DNA from: a bacterium
GTDB lineage: Bacteria > Patescibacteriota > Microgenomatia > Curtissbacterales > GWA2-41-24
Direction: 5' to 3'
Assembly (NCBI GenBank): GCA_021813125.1
Contig: JAKALT010000007.1
Span: 1-48,064, forward strand
Length of the DNA: 48,064 nucleotides
In this document: positions 41,087-48,064 of the stretch, one piece after another
How positions within the stretch are numbered: position 1 is the first letter of the stretch
Layout: the number at the start of each line of letters is the position of its first letter
The notes under the pieces: model-generated
What the model saw: the letters and a program-made list of their open reading frames with translations, nothing else
Database searches by the model: none
What the model was told of the DNA's origin: nothing
Translations under genes and position numbers: made by a program

Positions 41087-43384
41087 TTAGCTTACCGCAG
41101 AGTTGTTAGCACTTTGATAATTGGCCACTCTATCTATATTTTGAAGAACATCCTCACCCATTGCACCTTCATTGATTGCCTCAGAAACACTTTCTCTTAT
41201 TAAACCTCTCATTTTATCTAGCATTGGCCTATCAGCAGTAAATGGCGCAACGGGCCTACACCATTCTCCGCCCCTTCTCATAACAGGTTCGGTTAAACTA
41301 TCAGTGACTGGTCTACTGCCGTTTACACCTTTTGAAGCTGCATCTAGTACATCCCAAGCCTGAGCGGTAAGGATTCTTCTTGATGGATTGTTCGGGTCGA
41401 CTGTTGTTATCTGGACACTTCTGCTGGCACGATATTTTTTAAGCTCGTCAGTCGTATAAACAATATCGTGACCATGAACAGCTAAAGATCCATCACTTCG
41501 CCACTTTTCCGGACCTCTAAATTTTGAAATAACCGGAATTTCTCTGGGGCGAACAACAGTCCTTGGCGCTTTATACCTGGAAACTAACGCTTTTGCTGTA
41601 CCCAGTGTTTCCTGAGGCATCGCCCCTGCAGCAACCTGCTGCTCCAAATATTCGATGGCTTTTTGCTGTGCTTTTATAAGTGTTTCTCTATTTAGTGTCA
41701 ATTTGTTCCAGGAGTAATTTACATCAACATTTCTTGTTGCTCCTTCGGCATTTTTCACCTTTTTTCCAAAAGGAGCCCTCATCCTGACACTGTCTCTCCC
41801 TGCATCAATTGTTGCACCTCTGAAAGCCCCAACCGGTGATAATACTCCTTGCCTTACGTAAAATTTTGTAGCAAGTCGATCCGGGTTTGTTTCTATTATT
41901 TTCCAAAGTGCTGCTGTTGGCTTTTTTACCTCGCGACCGGTTGCCTCACTTGCATCTCCATCCCTCACTCCAAGCGAAATTTCTTGAGGGGCATAATGGC
42001 TTGCTAAATACTCTTCTGATTCATCATAATCTTCAGTACCTTTGTCAAAAGGATTTTTCGGTCGTACACTTTCCCGGGAATATACTAGCGAATCGCCATC
42101 CACCGAAAGTTCTCCCGCTCCCAGCCATTTTTGCTCTCCACCAATTTTCTTCTCCTTTTCTTTTGGTTGCGATTCTGATTCATCCTCGGTGTTGGCATCG
42201 ACACTTTCATTTTTAGCCTTTTTCCCCATTTCCTTTTCTAAGTTTTTGTATAAATTTTTGACAAGGTCCATACCGGGCATATCTTTTCCTTTTTTGATTT
42301 CGCTCCCAGCAGCTTTTATAAAAGCATCTAAATCTGTTTGCGTGTTTTTAATTCCAATTGCCATTTGGACCACGACTTTAGAAGAATCAGCTCCGTACAT
42401 GCCACTCATTTTTTGGATGACGTCCATATTTTCCTGAATTTGTTCTATGGTATTGTTTTGAGCGATTTTCGAAGCGAACAAACCGACATCGCCCTCTCCG
42501 TCAACAAATAGAGCCTGATACATTTTGTCAACAGCTTCTGGATCCTCTAGATCAACGCCCATTCTTTTGAAGAGTTCAGCTTGAGGTTTACCCTTGAAAC
42601 GATCAAGAAACACTTGAGTTTTCTTTTTCCATAATTCATATTTTTGTTCATCCGTTAAATTTTTATACGGACTGTTCTCCCCATTCCAGTATTCGTCCCT
42701 TTCTCGTATTGAAGCTTCTGTTGCTTCTTTAGCGTCAGGTTTTTCACCGTTGGCAATTGCTTCAAGTTTTTTTCTGTCAATAGATTTTGTTGCCGATTCC
42801 CCTGTAAGCAGTATTGCCTGCGCCCCGGCGTTTTCAGCGCTAATTAGCTTACTTTCCGTTCCAGCTTCTACGTCAATAGCCCCCGTTTCTTTGTCCTCAG
42901 CTGATTCTGAAAGTGCTGTGTCTGTGGGGAGTTCATCTCCCGTTCTACTGACATAATTTTTTTCAACTCTGACACTGTCTGCCAATAATTCATCATTTTC
43001 CTGCTGAACGTCTGTTCCGCTGCCTGTGTTTTTTGCGGGTTCATTCACCGATGCAGAATTTACGGGGCGCGAAGAAGCTCCAGTAGGATGTGTATCTATC
43101 CTCTTATACCTCCGCCGAACGGCAGATTTAGTATCTGTCGGCGCTTCTGTTTTAGGTTCTTCGGTGCTAGGAGAATCGGCACCTGTATTTCGATGGATAC
43201 GTCCACTTTGTCGCGCTAAATTGGCCAATTTCAGCCTGGCAGAAAGATCTCGAGTGTGTTCTATCAAAGCAGCTAATCCGCCACGGCGGCCGATTTTATC
43301 TGGTTTAGGAGTAGCAGCTTTTTTTGCCTCCCGTACGATGTCTTTCGGTATTCCTAATTCTGCTCCGGCTGCCCCCTTAGGCAT
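41087..43384 (-). CDS. Large low-complexity protein with a duplicated C-terminal domain, unknown
   Basis: The 765-residue protein has no signal or membrane segment. Residues 1-235 are charged and mostly disordered, 236-395 are helical, and 396-415 form a Lys/Glu linker. Two related copies of an unrecognised domain follow. Copy A (about 418-604) has EQKW, GELSVDGDSLVYS, AALWKII and AAGAMPQETL. Copy B (about 625-757) has PEKW, GSLAVHGHDIVYT, AQAWDVL and NEGAMGEDVL in the same order. Copy A is longer in both spacers. A role as a cytoplasmic scaffold is speculative. It overlaps the preceding 103-residue gene by 8 nt, so the two are coupled. Confidence 0.8.
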   Translation of the reverse strand: MPKGAAGAELGIPKDIVREAKKAATPKPDKIGRRGGLAALIEHTRDLSARLKLANLARQSGRIHRNTGADSPSTEEPKTEAPTDTKSAVRRRYKRIDTHPTGASSRPVNSASVNEPAKNTGSGTDVQQENDELLADSVRVEKNYVSRTGDELPTDTALSESAEDKETGAIDVEAGTESKLISAENAGAQAILLTGESATKSIDRKKLEAIANGEKPDAKEATEASIRERDEYWNGENSPYKNLTDEQKYELWKKKTQVFLDRFKGKPQAELFKRMGVDLEDPEAVDKMYQALFVDGEGDVGLFASKIAQNNTIEQIQENMDVIQKMSGMYGADSSKVVVQMAIGIKNTQTDLDAFIKAAGSEIKKGKDMPGMDLVKNLYKNLEKEMGKKAKNESVDANTEDESESQPKEKEKKIGGEQKWLGAGELSVDGDSLVYSRESVRPKNPFDKGTEDYDESEEYLASHYAPQEISLGVRDGDASEATGREVKKPTAALWKIIETNPDRLATKFYVRQGVLSPVGAFRGATIDAGRDSVRMRAPFGKKVKNAEGATRNVDVNYSWNKLTLNRETLIKAQQKAIEYLEQQVAAGAMPQETLGTAKALVSRYKAPRTVVRPREIPVISKFRGPEKWRSDGSLAVHGHDIVYTTDELKKYRASRSVQITTVDPNNPSRRILTAQAWDVLDAASKGVNGSRPVTDSLTEPVMRRGGEWCRPVAPFTADRPMLDKMRGLIRESVSEAINEGAMGEDVLQNIDRVANYQSANNSAVS

Positions 43385-43688
43385 TTTTGATCATCTCCCC
43401 AACGGAAAGCCTCAGTTTTCCAATCATCTCAGTTCTATGTTTCTCATCTTGTTCGGAAAGTATTTGAAAAACCACACCCGAAAGTTCCGTTGCCTTGTCA
43501 TCAAGCTGGGGAATCACCTTTAGAAGCTGCTCATGGGTTATGTCCTCCGGAACCATCGCTAAAACAAGTTCTGCAATCTCGGCCGCCCTATCTCCGGTTA
43601 TTTCACCTTGGGAAAGTTGTTTTTGAAGATCGTCAACAATTAAAGCCTCTAATTTTTTGCGAAGGGTAACCGCGTCTTCGTTTTGCAT
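43377..43688 (-). CDS. Small acidic helical protein, unknown
   Basis: The 103-residue, almost entirely helical acidic protein starts MQNEDAVTLRKKLEAL. Its middle contains KQLSQGEITGDRAAEIAEL and VPEDITHEQLLKVIPQLDD, ending near a basic HRTEMIGKLRL segment. It has no cysteines or membrane segment. It is the first gene of the 43688-41087 pair and may be an adaptor for the 765-residue protein. I do not recognise a named family. Confidence 0.72.
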   Translation of the reverse strand: MQNEDAVTLRKKLEALIVDDLQKQLSQGEITGDRAAEIAELVLAMVPEDITHEQLLKVIPQLDDKATELSGVVFQILSEQDEKHRTEMIGKLRLSVGEMIKNA

Positions 43689-43713
43689 CCTCTAAAGCTA
43701 ATTGTAAACTATC

Positions 43714-44718
43714 CTACCTTCGTGTTGCGCGAAGGAATGTCCAGCGCAAACGGTCTGCAAAGTTCATGCTTTTGTAAAGTGCCTGACTCAAAATCAAATC
43801 ATAAGTCCCGATATACTCAACATGGGTGGGACCATACCCGGCTTTAAACCTATGGAATCCATACCAGGGGTCGCTATCTTTGGCGTCTGGCCCTAAAGCT
43901 CCCCACATATCAAATACCCTCATCCCCATTTTTTTACCTAAACGGATAGCTTCCCAGGCCACCAAATTGGAAGCCATCACTTCACGGTTTTCGTTCGAAG
44001 ATCCTCCGTACGGGTAATATAGTGTTTCCTTAAAGTTAAAAAGCATCCAGGCAACCAACGGTTTTCCCTGATATTTTGCAATTAAAACTCTTGCCATTCC
44101 GGCAGGCATCAGAGTTTTCCATACCAAACGATGGTATTGTGGCGTATGCCCAAAATATTTTTGCCGGTGTGTTGTGTCGAAATATAGCTTTAGGTAAATT
44201 TCAAAATCGGCATCTTTTATGGATTCGTAAACTTCAACGCCTTTTTTCTGCGCAACGCCTATGTTGTATCGGGTTTTAGGATGCATCGCCGAAAGCAAAT
44301 TTTGGTCGGGGCGTGTTAAGTCCAGCAAAAAATTGTAACGGGTAAATAAGGATTTTTTGGAAGGGGAATACCCTAAGGCAAGTATTTTTTGCTTTAAATC
44401 CTCCTGGGCAAAAACATTCGGCTCAATTTTTATAAACGCTACATTTTTTTCGCGCCCGATCTCGATTAAAGCTTTCGTGGATTCGGCTTCTGGCATCGGT
44501 CCCTTTGGGAGGTAACCTACAACCTGCGGAAAAATTGGCACCGGATGCAAAGTTAGCTGGTAAGCATTTACCATAGTATTACCGCTAAATTGCCCGAGTC
44601 TCACCAGGTCTAGCCCCGTGCTTTTTCGGAATTCCCCCCATTCCCAGGATTGGATAATATGGTAAACGTGGCTGTTATAAAGGGCTTTTTCCCCTTCCTC
44701 GACTTCTCTGACAATCAT
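43714..44718 (-). CDS. FemAB-family peptidoglycan bridge aminoacyltransferase
   Basis: The 334-residue double-GNAT-fold protein has the family-typical start IIQSWEWGEFRKSTGL, then VGYLPKGPMPEAES, LDLTRPDQNLLSAMHPKTR (a basic loop), YPYGGSSNENREVMASNLV, and the C-terminal FDMWGALG and FHRFKAGYGPTHVEYIG. FemAB enzymes add amino acids from aminoacyl-tRNA to lipid II, building interpeptide bridges. The amino acid is unknown. A TATATA-rich promoter lies immediately upstream of the ATG. It fits the many peptidoglycan genes in the window. Confidence 0.93.
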   Translation of the reverse strand: MIVREVEEGEKALYNSHVYHIIQSWEWGEFRKSTGLDLVRLGQFSGNTMVNAYQLTLHPVPIFPQVVGYLPKGPMPEAESTKALIEIGREKNVAFIKIEPNVFAQEDLKQKILALGYSPSKKSLFTRYNFLLDLTRPDQNLLSAMHPKTRYNIGVAQKKGVEVYESIKDADFEIYLKLYFDTTHRQKYFGHTPQYHRLVWKTLMPAGMARVLIAKYQGKPLVAWMLFNFKETLYYPYGGSSNENREVMASNLVAWEAIRLGKKMGMRVFDMWGALGPDAKDSDPWYGFHRFKAGYGPTHVEYIGTYDLILSQALYKSMNFADRLRWTFLRATRR

Positions 44719-44804
44719 TATATTTTATATAGTAATTTTGACACTGAGCATATAGAGTCTCTCAATCATTCTAACAAATCTACCTACGCCCAGCCTTAGT
44801 GAAG

Positions 44805-44813
44805 TGATATATT
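44805..44813 (+). promoter_or_regulatory. Extended -10, leaderless start
   Basis: TGATATATT ends at 44813, exactly 7 nt before ATG 44820. Confidence 0.6.
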
Positions 44814-44819
44814 TAAATT

Positions 44820-45320
44820 ATGCGCAAAGGTTTTGGAGTAATTGGTATAATTTTCTTCTTGATTGTACTTGCGGGAGCAGGCTTTCTTTTCTATAAAACA
44901 CATAATCAAGGCTTAAGCGAGAAGGAATTTCAATTTAATGGCCAACAGTATTCTATACTTCTACCCAAGAATCATTTAACAAAAACAGCAGAAAAGGGAG
45001 TTGTTTCTGCGGGCAAGGGAGATGTTTTTGCTTCAATAATCTCTTTTTTCCCAACAAGTTCTAACAAAGAAGTTTCTTGTAGCGATATAAAAGCACAAAA
45101 GGCATTTGTTGTTTATAATCAAAACTTCAAAAAAGATATTGAGGTTTGCTCAACTACTAGTACCGAGAAAGGCGTCGAAATAGTTATGCTTGATTCACCA
45201 AGTCTGAATGATGAGAAGTACAGATATACTGTTGGTATAGGGACAACAAAAAAATACTTCGAGACGGAAACCGGAAAAAGTAATCTTGAAAAAATCTTTG
45301 CGTCTTTTAAAGTAAAATAG
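44820..45320 (+). CDS. Secreted or anchored protein, unknown (PsbP/LolA-like size)
   Basis: The 166-residue protein begins MRKGFGVIGIIFFLIVLAG, a pilin-like K-G-F followed by a hydrophobic segment without the Glu5 of true pilins. The rest is an extracytoplasmic domain with GQQYSILLPKNH, SCSDIKAQKAFVVYN, VCSTTSTEKGVEIVM and LEKIFASFKVK, with Cys residues that could pair. The overall pattern of strands and a terminal helix is reminiscent of PsbP-like domains, but this is a guess. It is first in a cluster of four small exported proteins. Confidence 0.72.
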   Translation: MRKGFGVIGIIFFLIVLAGAGFLFYKTHNQGLSEKEFQFNGQQYSILLPKNHLTKTAEKGVVSAGKGDVFASIISFFPTSSNKEVSCSDIKAQKAFVVYNQNFKKDIEVCSTTSTEKGVEIVMLDSPSLNDEKYRYTVGIGTTKKYFETETGKSNLEKIFASFKVK

Positions 45321-45333
45321 TTTTAACTATAAA

Positions 45334-45462
45334 ATGTTTGCACTTCCACAGTTAAATGATGACGAGAATCCTGAAAGAGCAGGATTAAACCTGATAGCAT
45401 TTATTATATTTTTGGTAGTAATGACTATCATTTTTGGGTTTATTTACGTCAAACTTTATTAG
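45334..45462 (+). CDS. Small single-pass membrane protein (42 aa)
   Basis: ATG 45334 opens a 42-codon frame: a polar N-terminus (MFALPQLNDDENPERAG) and then one strong membrane segment (NLIAFIIFLVVMTIIFGFIYV) ending KLY. It begins 13 nt after the upstream gene and ends 1 nt before ATG 45464, so it fills the gap exactly. TTAACT at 45323-45328 ends 6 nt before its start. Composition and context support a real small membrane gene, easily missed because of its length. Confidence 0.65.
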   Translation: MFALPQLNDDENPERAGLNLIAFIIFLVVMTIIFGFIYVKLY

Positions 45463-45463
45463 A

Positions 45464-46165
45464 ATGAAAAAAAATGGTTTTGCCCCAATTTTAATAATAA
45501 TTGTAGTCGCCGCAATTGCCATTGGTTCTGTAAGCTACGCACTTTACTTTAATAAAACAAGTAAGAGCGATGTTTCTACTTCGCAATTAAGAAACCTCTC
45601 TCCACCGGAAAAAGCAAATCAAGACATACAAAAATCAGGGATTTTGCAGCAACTTTTAGACAAAATGAAAGGCTACAAAAATTATCAACTAAACATAACT
45701 ATTATTGGTGCTTCAGTCAAAGCCAAGAATTATAAAATTTTAAGATTTAGTGAAAAACAATTTCAGGAATTTAATCCAATCATTACTACTTATGTGGACA
45801 ATAACCTTGGGAAAAGCTTCACTTATTACAAGGATAAAAATGAATATGGAGAAGGTAAATCAACTGACTTAGAATTTAGTGTTGGTACACCTGAATACTA
45901 TTTTAAAAACTGGACAATTGACGTGAAGATTAAAGGTGATGATGTCATAGATGGACAAAAGGTAACTGTCTATGAAAATATCAATAACGGTGCTTCTATA
46001 ACTGCATATATTTCTACCGATACTGGTCTTCCTGTTAAAACCATTCAAAAAATTACAAATGGGGAGATAATAGCTACTTTTAAATTCTCCCGCATAAATG
46101 AAATACAAGAATCAGAAGTTACACTTCCTGCAAATGCCAAGAAAATTGTGAACCTAAACCCATGA
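45464..46165 (+). CDS. Secreted or anchored LolA/RseB-like protein, unknown
   Basis: The 233-residue protein starts MKKNGFAPILIIIVVAAIA, again a K-x-G-F-x-P hydrophobic start. The frame could extend 10 codons upstream, but that would run through the 42-aa gene. The extracytoplasmic domain (about 50-230) has MKGYKNYQLNI, the repeated beta-strand pattern FSYYKDKNEYG-like, DVKIKGDDVIDG, and the C-terminal YISTDTGLPVKTIQKI, similar to LolA/LolB-like single-sheet folds that bind lipid acyl chains. The fold call is tentative. It overlaps the next gene by 4 nt. Confidence 0.75.
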   Translation: MKKNGFAPILIIIVVAAIAIGSVSYALYFNKTSKSDVSTSQLRNLSPPEKANQDIQKSGILQQLLDKMKGYKNYQLNITIIGASVKAKNYKILRFSEKQFQEFNPIITTYVDNNLGKSFTYYKDKNEYGEGKSTDLEFSVGTPEYYFKNWTIDVKIKGDDVIDGQKVTVYENINNGASITAYISTDTGLPVKTIQKITNGEIIATFKFSRINEIQESEVTLPANAKKIVNLNP

Positions 46166-47079
46166 AAAAAGGCTTTGTACCAATAATAATTGTCCTCGCT
46201 ATTCTTGCGATTTTTTTCGCCATTTTGTTTATAAGACAAAAATTCTTCGCTCTCCCGAGAGAAGTTACCATTAGAGGTACTGTTGCAACAAATTATCTGC
46301 CTCAAAACCCCGACGATTATGCCTATTTTAAATTAACAAAGAATAACAACACCCAAACGGAAGTACTTTACCAGCAAGGGAAAAATAGTTGCGCTAACAA
46401 GGAATCGGAAAAGCTAGGGGCAACACTTAATCCGGGCGACGAGGTCGAAGTGAGGGGAATGGATTATGGTGACCAAATTCAAATTTGCTCATTTGCCAAA
46501 TACTACATTAAACTTCTCAAAAAGGGGCCGCCGCCACCGCCAACCCCAAGCCCAGAACCGTCTCCGACCGAGATCCAAAATCAAGGAAGCCACATATCAT
46601 ATCAGTTAGATTTCGTATCATCGACTGGTCAAAATAAAAAATTAATTTTGTACTACAACTTAGAAACCCAAAAAGACGAATTATATATATCTAAAAACGT
46701 TTTCGACCCTAAAACAGACACAAGAGTTACGTTTTCGGAACAGATTTTCGATTTTGGGTTGCAGAGACCAATTCAAGTATCACCAGGAAAGAAAAAATTC
46801 TTTTATGCTAGGGCAATGGCTGGAGACTCGATGTCTGTTGCGCTTTTTGATGAACAAGGTAAAGTAATCAACCGTCTTGAAGATATAGTAGAAAGCGCTA
46901 TCTACAAGAAGTATAGGGAGAAATATTTCAACTTGAGCTCCGAAGTAAAGCAATGGAACGGCTCAGACAGATTGACAGTCGATTTTGGAAGGTTCGCTTC
47001 ATCCGATCATTATTATCGTGTTGAGATAATGACAGATGGCTCAATAAAAAACATTGAGAAAGTCCTTTATAAAAACTAA
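46162..47079 (+). CDS. Secreted or anchored two-part protein, unknown
   Basis: The 305-residue protein starts MKKGFVPIIIVLAILAIF, a K-G-F-x-P pilin-like start without Glu5. A first small beta domain (about 34-120: VTIRGTVATNYLPQNP, GDEVEVRGMDYGDQ) resembles an OB-like fold with two Cys. A Pro-rich linker (KKGPPPPPTPSPEPSP, about 121-136) and a larger C-terminal domain (about 140-300) follow. It is the last of the exported cluster and coupled to the preceding gene by an ATGA overlap. No family is assigned. Confidence 0.72.
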   Translation: MKKGFVPIIIVLAILAIFFAILFIRQKFFALPREVTIRGTVATNYLPQNPDDYAYFKLTKNNNTQTEVLYQQGKNSCANKESEKLGATLNPGDEVEVRGMDYGDQIQICSFAKYYIKLLKKGPPPPPTPSPEPSPTEIQNQGSHISYQLDFVSSTGQNKKLILYYNLETQKDELYISKNVFDPKTDTRVTFSEQIFDFGLQRPIQVSPGKKKFFYARAMAGDSMSVALFDEQGKVINRLEDIVESAIYKKYREKYFNLSSEVKQWNGSDRLTVDFGRFASSDHYYRVEIMTDGSIKNIEKVLYKN

Positions 47080-48064
47080 ATTGCACTAACCAGCTCTTCC
47101 GGAATGTCTACAACAAACCTCGAAACTAAATTAGAAGAGGTTATCCCAAAATAAAGCCGCTGGGAAGCATATGTTAAATACAACTTTTGCTTGGCCCGCG
47201 TCATACCCACATACGCAAGCCGCCTTTCCTCCTCAATTTGCGAAACATCCAGCATCGATCGCGAATGCGGAAATAACCCTTCTTCCATACCGATTATAAA
47301 AACGTTCCCAAACTCCAAACCTTTAGCAGCATGTATTGTCATAAGAGTTACCGAATTTACATCAATTTGCCCTTCATGCGATTTGGAAGGAGTCACTTTA
47401 CCCTCCATCAGCGCAATATTTTCAAGAAGCGTCTGTAAATTTTCGTAGTCTTGCGCAACCGATTTAAGTTCTTTGACGTTTTCTACCCGCATCAATCCTT
47501 GTTCTGTCCCGTCGTCGATAAGCTCAATGTATCCGGTTACCTCAAGTACTTTGTCCATTACCTCGGCTGGTGTAGGCCTTTTTTTTGCCGCCTTAATTTT
47601 TTTGGCAACCTCCAAAAATTTTTTAAAACGGCCTTTGCCTAATTTTTCTATCCTTGTTAAAGAAACATCATCCAGCGGATTTTCAATAACTCTCAAATAC
47701 GCCAAAACATCTTTAACTTCTTTTCGTTCATAAAACCTTACGCCGCCGTAAATCCGGTAGGGGATATTGGCATGCAAAAGCGCCTCTTCCATTGTTCTGG
47801 ACTGGGCATTAGTCCGATATAAAATTGCAAATTCTCCAAATCCTTCTGTTGAATTTAAAATCCGATCAACTGCAAAATTCGCCTCGTCAATTTCATTTTG
47901 CGCGTTATAAATTGTAATTCCGTCACCCTTTGTGTTTTTGGTCCACAAATTTAAAACCGGATGCGCCATGTTTTTGGAAATAACTGCGTTTGCAGCCGTT
48001 AGTATATTTTGTGTGGACCTGTAATTTTGCTCCAGATTAAACACTTTAGCATCGGCAAAGATCG
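47076..48064 (-). CDS. pcrA: PcrA/UvrD helicase, C-terminal part (N-terminus outside the window)
   Basis: The frame runs off the right edge; within the window it begins IFADAKVFNLEQNYRST. Visible helicase motifs are LEQNYRSTQNIL (motif IV region), EFAILYRTNAQSRTMEEAL (motif IVa), PYRIYGGVRFYERKEVKDVL, LMTIHAAKGLEFGNVFI (motif V) and EEERRLAYVGMTRAKQKLYL (motif VI). It is an SF1A 3-prime to 5-prime DNA helicase, distinct from the nuclease-fused paralogue at 36864. The protein ends at SNLVSRFVVDIPEEL without the long PcrA C-terminal tail. Its stop interlocks with the convergent gene's stop. Confidence 0.95.
   Translation of the reverse strand, partial: IFADAKVFNLEQNYRSTQNILTAANAVISKNMAHPVLNLWTKNTKGDGITIYNAQNEIDEANFAVDRILNSTEGFGEFAILYRTNAQSRTMEEALLHANIPYRIYGGVRFYERKEVKDVLAYLRVIENPLDDVSLTRIEKLGKGRFKKFLEVAKKIKAAKKRPTPAEVMDKVLEVTGYIELIDDGTEQGLMRVENVKELKSVAQDYENLQTLLENIALMEGKVTPSKSHEGQIDVNSVTLMTIHAAKGLEFGNVFIIGMEEGLFPHSRSMLDVSQIEEERRLAYVGMTRAKQKLYLTYASQRLYFGITSSNLVSRFVVDIPEELVSAI

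Noticed and set aside
43026-43523. 165-codon plus-strand frame opposite the 765- and 103-residue genes
   Set aside because: Composition mirrors the opposite strand, and the overlapping minus-strand pair is coupled and better supported.
45434-45463. Ten-codon N-terminal extension of the LolA-like protein
   Set aside because: It would overlap the 42-aa membrane protein gene and place residues before the K-x-G-F export signal.
1-48064. UGA read as glycine (alternative genetic code)
   Set aside because: Several genes end naturally at TGA with overlapping ATGA starts, and conserved glycines are encoded by GGN codons in the proteins examined.
1-48064. tRNA or rRNA genes
   Set aside because: I saw no cloverleaf with a T-loop GTTCRANYC box and no rRNA-like sequence in the gaps, which are almost all under 150 nt; a covariance search would be decisive.

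Overview
The window looks like chromosome from a Candidate Phyla Radiation (Patescibacteria) bacterium, most plausibly the Microgenomates group. This is inference from gene content and style. Genes are tightly packed on both strands with 1-20 nt overlaps. The encoded set is mostly cell-wall, glycosyltransferase and small membrane-anchored proteins. TGA is used as an ordinary stop (for example at 15401 and 39872), which argues against the UGA-recoding Gracilibacteria/Absconditabacteria. No rRNA, tRNA, CRISPR array or prophage is visible. The only mobile-element trace is the last 29 codons of an IS1595-type transposase at the left edge.

Layout. 1-360: transposase tail and an AT-rich gap. 361-3887 (-): VanW-like protein, DUF192 protein, tsaD. 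3992-9113 (+): orphan solute-binding lipoprotein, nucleotidyltransferase-fold protein, pyrG, and an unusual FabH-like ketosynthase. 9114-11687: groES, a small ORF and groEL behind a strong promoter with a CIRCE-like element, then a terminator and another small ORF. 11697-15838: envelope proteins (anchored hypothetical, PH-domain protein, M23 peptidase with a structured leader, PEGA/SH3 lipoprotein, two small membrane proteins). 15847-21170 (-): five-gene operon of two GT39-like proteins, a membrane protein, a WecA/MraY-type transferase and a UbiA prenyltransferase. 21245-24584: a membrane protein, a D,D-carboxypeptidase plus GH18 pair, and a small membrane protein. 24581-29786 (-): metG-tatD-GT2-DUF2079. 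29848-33602 (-): PBP1A followed by a DHCR24-like FAD oxidoreductase. 33728-36791: Ig-like protein, GNAT, membrane protein, rmuC, SET-domain protein. 36864-40517 (+): UvrD helicase fused to an Fe-S nuclease, and a FAM173-like methyltransferase. 40505-44718 (-): membrane protein, a 765-residue unknown with a duplicated domain, its helical neighbour, and a FemAB transferase. 44820-47079 (+): four secreted or anchored small proteins. 47076-48064 (-): C-terminal part of a PcrA/UvrD helicase running off the window.

How the genes fit together. Many make, cross-link or remodel peptidoglycan and surface glycans: PBP1A, S11 carboxypeptidase, VanW-like, M23, GH18, FemAB, SH3/PEGA, WecA-type and UbiA-type lipid-carrier enzymes, GT39 and GT2. 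The rest are core information or housekeeping functions: t6A tRNA modification, CTP synthesis, MetRS, chaperonin, two UvrD-family helicases and RmuC.

Two sequence-level patterns stand out. (1) At least seven loci carry degenerate tandem arrays of 7-nt units. They lie either directly before start codons or in frame inside genes (tatD twice, the UvrD-nuclease once). (2) Many first genes have a -10 hexamer ending exactly 7-8 nt before the start codon, which implies leaderless mRNAs and corrects several start codons. Also notable are a leader RNA before the M23 gene, two abutting perfect hairpins in the helicase gene, a duplicated unknown domain in the 765-residue protein, and eight convergent gene pairs whose stops lie within 9 nt of each other or overlap.
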